Shown piece after piece: positions 58,720 to 64,000 of a DNA stretch of 64,000 bases. The notes beneath the pieces are model-generated. The model had not been told where the DNA came from. It ran no database searches and saw only the letters and a program-made list of their open reading frames with translations. Position numbers and translations under genes: made by a program. The stretch covers positions 40,146,796 to 40,210,795 of the forward strand of contig NC_030386.2 in the NCBI RefSeq assembly GCF_001625215.2. The letters run 5' to 3'. Every line of letters begins with the position of its first letter. Position 1 is the first letter of the stretch. This DNA comes from Daucus carota subsp. sativus (lineage: Eukaryota; Streptophyta; Magnoliopsida; Apiales; Apiaceae).

Positions 58720-59790
58720 TAAGGCTAGCTAGTTACAGCTAAAGCTCAAAGTTTTTTTGAAGTAAAAATTGTAGTTGCAGTATAATATAGAGCATTTTAG
58801 TTGCCAAATTAGGAATAAGTTGGCATCGCAGAGTAGCCATGAAACTAAATGGTGATAACTGATAGCCTCTTGTACTATTTTCCCGTTTTCGCAGCTGCTT
58901 ACCCCTTTGTCTTATTAAATATTACTAAAGTCTTTCTTTTTTCATGTTCTGCGAGCTGCAGGGCTATAATTTTGAAAAAGGAAAACAAGTTTAGGAACAT
59001 ATAAACATGCATGAGTCTGATATTGCGATAGGAATATCATTTTCAGTTCAGAAGTTTCAAGAATAATTAGCACACTACAGAAGAAAAGTTGATGAAGATC
59101 GTGATCATGCATGTCCAGAAGTTTCAAGAATAATTAGCACACTACAGAAGAAAAGTTAATGAAGATCATGCATGTCCAGTAACAACATGAATCCGTATCC
59201 AAAAAAGAGAAACTTAACGTGACCACCAGCCGATCTTATGACACGTGTTTCCCTAAAAATTTAACGTTTTTGCCTCGATTACAATTTTTACAGAAATATA
59301 GCAGCGCCCTCATAAAAATTCAAGAAATATGGGGTGTCTTCTGCAAATATACTTGGTGCCCTCGAAAGTAATTTTTATACGTACGCACTTGAACATGATA
59401 GATTAATTTTTACCAAATGTTCGTTAATGATCCATAGATGATTGGTTTATTTAGCTAGATTGAGGAAAATGCATGAGGCGTTGTCTGCAGATTGAATAGA
59501 AAAGGTCGCTGAGCTTTTAATTAAGCTCAATAACAACTGACTTCTATTGAGTGACGGGTTTTTCTAACGAGTACCTGTGAGCATACAATAATGACTACAT
59601 TTCAAGAAAAATCGTAAATCTAATCTCAAAGGGGGACTATATGCATGAAAAGAACAGATCAGAAAATTTCATATAGGTATCGTACAAATTGTTCTTTTAG
59701 AGTATACATTGCTCAGATTAATAATTAAAACAATGAAATAAACTTACTCACCCATCCAGATTTTGGAGACGGTGGTCGCCAGAAAGATTA
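58720..59790. other. Upstream flank of FAR copy C
   Basis: Contains an immediate direct repeat of about 58 bp (CCAGAAGTTTCAAGAATAAT to GAAGAAAAGTT) near 59050 and 59113, and the dispersed repeat near 59238-59370. No gene. Confidence 0.5.
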
Positions 59791-59827
59791 TAAAATGAAG
59801 GCATCGAAGTATTGTTGTGAACATGAT

Positions 59828-61075
59828 TACTTCAGGACTCGCTCCTTTCCTATACCAGGGAAATGGATACTTATAATGTAATCTTCTCAAACTATATATG
59901 GAGCTTACATCAAATTCAAACTCCTTTCTTTCTTCTTCTGACAAGCACATGGTTAATTCCGCCACTTTTCTATTATCAGAACCTGCAAATGAAGATATCA
60001 GAGTGAGCATGGACGAAGCCATGTAAGGGGGGCCAAAAAATATTTTCTTCGATACAATAAAATTTTTCATCAGCACCGTAAAATATTCATTATAAAATAA
60101 ATACAAAAATACTAGTAAAAAAATTATAGTAGAGCTTTGCGTTCTTTTAAATCAGGAAATCAAATTTATAATAGTGTCAACAAAAATATTTAGCTATTTC
60201 TCTTTAAATATATTTAAGTATAAATGGTCAGGAAACTCATCATAATAACTCTAAGTTATAGTAATCTTTAATTAGCAAGTAACACACATTATATGAAATT
60301 GTATTTTGACAATATCTCAAAAACTAAATATTATGTTTATTATACTTACTCCTTTTCAAAAAAAATGTTTATTATACTTAAAAAAAATATTATACTTATT
60401 TAGAAGACGACAAGTTATAATTTAAATAAGTAAAAATATTACCTGGATGATGAATTTAAATTGAAGATGAGTAGATCAATATTAATATTAAATAATAAAT
60501 TTATAATGCACGAGGACTAACTATTCTATGAAAATGAAGAAGTGAAGTGAGGTATAAGTTTTTTGGATAAGACCTCCACCAAAGATTCTTATTTTTAAAG
60601 AAGAACCATATTGACATTTATATTTATCACATATCACATTTTACGATCTTTCCTTTTAAATTAGTATAATTGTATATATATCCATATTTTTGTTTATTTT
60701 TATTTTTAAATTTGGTCTAATACAATAAATTAGAAAAATCTAAGAATTAAAACTTTATTTTACAATGTTAAATATTTTTTAGAAGCGAACAAATATTTTT
60801 TGAGGGGGGCCAAATTTTTATATTTATATAAATATATAGATAAAATACAATTTTTTTCAAAATTATATAATAAAAATAACAATACTATGGAAATCCTAGG
60901 GGAGGTCATGACCCCTTCTGGCCCCTATGTAGCTTCCTCCCAGAGAGTGAGACTACTTTTTTCCAAATTTTGATGGGGGTTTGAATTTGATTCAGACAGG
61001 TACCTTTCATAAAAGAAGGCATAGGGTTAACAACATATGAAGTAGTTTGGTAAGCATGCTAAATATGGTTTGAAA
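59828..61075 (-). pseudogene. FAR exon 9 and exon 8 relics
   Basis: 59990..59828 aligns with FAR exon 9 but has an extra base right after the acceptor (GTTCTGATAATAG against GTTTGATAATAAC), which puts stops in frame, and further changes around the SIDW motif. At 61075..61012 a short exon-8 relic reads from TTSYVVNP directly into the exon end before the donor, an internal deletion of most of exon 8. The two are separated by a repeat-rich 1 kb (60010-60950). The remains of a further FAR copy. Confidence 0.75.
60010..60950. mobile_element. Probable DNA element between FAR relics
   Basis: Left GGACGAAGCCATGTAAGGGG, with GGCC next, and right (read inward) GGAGGAAGCTACATAGGGGC look like imperfect inverted ends. 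AGGGGGGCCAAA-TTTT words recur inside. No target duplication was identified. Confidence 0.45.
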
Positions 61076-61079
61076 CTAA

Positions 61080-61990
61080 ATGCCCTCATTTAGACCTTTT
61101 AGTTTACTACCCCTGCTGGTCAAGAATATATGAATGAAATTAGCATATATCCGACGGAAAAACAGCGCTTTATGTGAAAAATCCTAGAATGAGAAAATTT
61201 TCCGCTCAATGATACTTTATCATCCCATGCAATGATATTTTAGCAACCCCCTTTTACGGCTTACTTCCTTTTTTTTTGTACTGCAGAGCATTAAATCTAC
61301 TAACATGCATGCATCTGAAATGGTCATCTGCGGACCTCATTCTTTATATCATCCTTTTGTTGTAATTTCGCTGTTAAAGTTGCAGTTGATATTCTCGTCG
61401 AGAACAATTTGAACACCATCTGATCAATCGTTGACATGGAGAATGGAGATCTCACTAATGTAAGACGATTAAGGCCCGCTTGTCTTAACAATTTACGGTA
61501 TCTTTCTGCATATCTTTTTTCTAGTAGAAGTCTTGATTAGAATAAGATTTGACATACGTAAATTATTATAAGATTACTTATTTGATTCGATAATCTGCAA
61601 TGTTGCTTCAATATTATGGATTGCGTAGGTGCTTTGAAGATGACAATCTATAGTAGAAGGTTTATAGCTCTTCGAAATTGTCTTAAATGTTCGCTCAGTA
61701 TTCATCTGTAGATCAGTTAATTCAGCTAGACTGAGGGCATGAAAGATTATATCAGTAAAAAAGATACATTATTGAGATTAATGATTATAACAAAGAAATA
61801 ATTTCATCTGCCCACACCTCTCTAGATTTTCGAGACAATAAGAGCATCAGCATGGATGATAATAAAAACGAAGAAATGATGCCCGTCCCCATTCTTATCA
61901 AGATTTTAAAGACAATTGGAGCATCAATAGATGATTATAGTTTGGAGCCTAGGCATCAACATACCGAGCAAAGGCATCGAGGTGTTGCTC
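61080..61990. other. Spacer before FAR copy D
   Basis: No gene recognised. 61840-61980 resembles the sequence just beyond the stop codons of the other FAR copies (GAAATGATGCC, ATCTAGATGATTATAG-type words), so it is the duplicated 3' flank. Confidence 0.5.
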
Positions 61991-62000
61991 AAAAATATAA

Positions 62001-63405
62001 CTACTTGAGGGCTGTCTCCTTCATGACATGCTTCCTTACACCATGAAAATGTTTCCTTACAATGTAGTCTTTCCAATCTATGGAACTTACATCAAATCCA
62101 AACTCCTTCCTTTCTTCTTCAGACAAGCACTCCCATAGTTTCGCCATTTTGTTATTATCAAACCTGCAATTTTGTAGGTGGTCAATTTATGATTATAAAC
62201 TTTTCAATATCAAAGTTAGTAGGCGATTGAACAGACAGGTACCTTCCATGAAAGAAGGTGTAGGGTTGGTATAGATTAGCCATGTACTTAAAATATTCTA
62301 TTGATTTTCTTCGAATAAGTTCCTGTTTGGGAGAAATCTCTTCATTGTCATGTGTGCTCTTCATGTCAGCCAACAGATCTTCTACGAAGTCGAAGAACTT
62401 GAATGCTGATATTTGGACTGGATTTCCCTCACGATCAAAGCAAGGATTTAAGTTAAAATGCTGATAGACCAGGTCCAGCAGATGCCGAGTTATCAAAGGA
62501 TTCGCAACAGATGAAGTAATCTGGTACACATGATCATCACTACCATTGTTGTCTTCTAGCTTACTTTCTTTGCCACCATGTTTTGCTATGGCCGCTAATG
62601 TTGAATTTACAACAATGTCAGCTGGTACCTGTAGCATATATGAATGTTTGAGATACATTATCACTGCATATTTAAGTTTTAATTATCATTTTATATGTAA
62701 TTACGAAATTTTACCACATCCAAGGCAATTTCCGGGCTCAAAAAAAACCCTGGGAGTTTCCCTTTTCCATACAAGAGCATAACTGGATCCATCATCCTGT
62801 TCACATTATTAATACAAAGAGTGATGTGAATACATGTACAGAAATTGTAAGTAAAAATATATTTTCACCAATGAAAAGCCAAAACTGAGTACAAGTTCAC
62901 AAATAAGCTGAGTTGATATGAGTAAATTTATATGCTTATATAAAGCTTACCTGTTACCTTCTATCCAACCCGGAAATGGTTCGTTTAAAGTGCTTTCGAT
63001 GATGCTAGGCCGAAGTATGATTACAGGCAGTTGTCCTTTTGTATCTTCGACTACCATTTCACCCATTGCTTTGGTAAATGCATATGTGTTTGGCCACCCA
63101 TAATTCTGTGCCCTGCTCCAACGGGGAGAGTTAGAGTCGGAAACAGGATTCATGCACTTCTAATTTAAGCATCAATTTGATAAATATGTAAACAAATAAT
63201 AATGAAATCGAGTGAGATAGACTTAATTACCTACTCATACCCAAATCCTTGAGATTTCGATCTCTTTCATTTTCCTTGGAAGATTCTATCATTTCTGATG
63301 CAAGCTTTATTTCAGCTTCAATCATACCAGCACTGTTTGCTACATAATGCCCCTTACCGAACGATTCTTCAATGATCTTTCCTTCACTTCGTCTCGAAGC
63401 ATAAG
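62001..63405 (-). CDS. Fatty acyl reductase, plastid type, copy D (exons 5-9; 5' end beyond the window)
   Basis: Exons 63405..63231, 63112..62951, 62796..62715, 62628..62243 and 62163..62001 (TAG) are in frame with normal splice sites. They encode the region from TAYASR through YAFTK to the C-terminal sterile domain. Exon 5 is 36 bp shorter than in A and B, an in-frame loss of 12 residues in a variable loop. Exon 8 has one codon more than in A and B, as in C. Exon 8 also carries an A-like block ([19 protein letters not shown]) in an otherwise C-like sequence. Exons 1-4 would lie right of the window; a repeat-like insertion starts in intron 4, so whether the gene is complete cannot be told. 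Confidence 0.85.
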
Positions 63406-63567
63406 CTGTACCAATTAAAAGACTAACAGGTTACAACTTGCCCGTTTTTCTGAGTTTAAAATTATGACTTATGATTTAACGTGATTTAATGTGATTAGAT
63501 AAGAGTTTAAAATGTCTGTTTGGATAATTTTGACTTAATAATGACTTGTGAGTTATTAAAAATATAA

Positions 63568-64000
63568 TAATAAAAATGTTAGGCCGAATAAACTCACTAT
63601 ATATGTTATAATATAGTGAACACAATCCAAGACAAACACAAGTATAAGAGAACAAATCAATAATCTCTTATTCACAAATCACAGTAGCTTACAAATAATC
63701 TCTTAGTGATTTATATCTTATCACTAAGAGCTGCTAGGTTACACGAATGATATTCAATTGTTAACTCATCTAGAGTAAACCCTAAGCTGTGTTTATATAC
63801 ACAGTTACATGATATCTACTGATTGATTTATAATTATCTGCTTCCTAAAATAATCTAATCAGTAGCTATCCTTCTACTGTCCTGATCTGCACAATCTCTT
63901 TTGATCTTTATCTTCCTTACTTAGTGAAATATGCTCCTGAAAATCAGCCGCCTGCAAACTCTGATCATCGCTTAAACTCTGATCCAGCTGGCAGTCGCTA
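63568..64000. mobile_element. Possible LTR retrotransposon end at the window edge
   Basis: Inside intron 4 of FAR copy D the sequence changes at TGTTAGGCCGAATAAACTCA into AT-rich, non-FAR DNA that continues to the window end. It contains a weak palindrome (ACTATATATGTTATAATATAGT). A TGTTAGG start is common for plant LTRs, but the other end is outside the window. Confidence 0.35.

Overview
The window is nuclear DNA from a flowering plant, most likely a eudicot. The evidence is AT-rich sequence, multi-exon genes with short GT-AG introns, plant-only gene families (plastid fatty acyl reductase, AP2/ERF factor, APR-like protein) and many plant-type small DNA transposons. The species cannot be fixed from sequence alone. 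Apart from one small gene and two gene-like remnants, all recognisable genes are on the minus strand.

Layout. 1-1.2 kb: first two exons of CCT8 (chaperonin theta), leaving the window on the left. 2.9-5.4 kb: a complete nine-exon NAD(H) glutamate dehydrogenase of 411 residues. 12.05-12.48 kb: a plus-strand two-exon gene for an 82-residue membrane microprotein. 14.5-14.8 kb: a two-exon reading-frame remnant. 19.45-20.4 kb: a single-pass DUF6821-type membrane protein. 23.3-28.0 kb: a 5'-adenylylsulfate-reductase-like (APRL) thioredoxin-fold membrane protein. 33.3-34.1 kb: an intronless RAP2-11-like AP2/ERF factor. 39.7-63.4 kb: a minus-strand tandem array of plastid-type fatty acyl reductase genes (FAR6/FAR2-like).

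The FAR array holds a degraded copy (39.7-40.3 kb), two intact nine-exon genes of 578 residues (A, 41.8-46.7 kb; B, 47.6-50.7 kb), an orphan promoter plus exon-1 fragment (51.25-51.45 kb), a broken copy C (52.4-58.7 kb), exon relics (59.8-61.1 kb) and a gene D that leaves the window after exons 9 to 5. Copy C was split by a young LTR retrotransposon that lacks pol. Its right LTR is truncated, and the FAR sequence next to it (rest of exon 3, exons 4 to 6) is missing. The paralogues preserve empty sites for several insertions and show a patchwork in exon 8 that looks like gene conversion.

Between the genes lie many transposons whose ends and target-site duplications can be read directly: Mutator-like elements with 9-bp duplications (15.4, 21.9, 36.3 and 42.5 kb), a hAT-like element (16.8 kb), Stowaway and Tourist-like MITEs (one nested pair at 31.5 kb), a SINE with RNA polymerase III boxes (28.6 kb) and Helitron-like ends. 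Two conserved genes, GDH and APRL, each need one GC-AG intron. No clearly new biological system is visible. The most informative parts are the FAR array with its retrotransposon-driven loss and exchange, the pol-less retrotransposon with 69-bp tandem repeats, and the MULE with an empty site in a paralogue.
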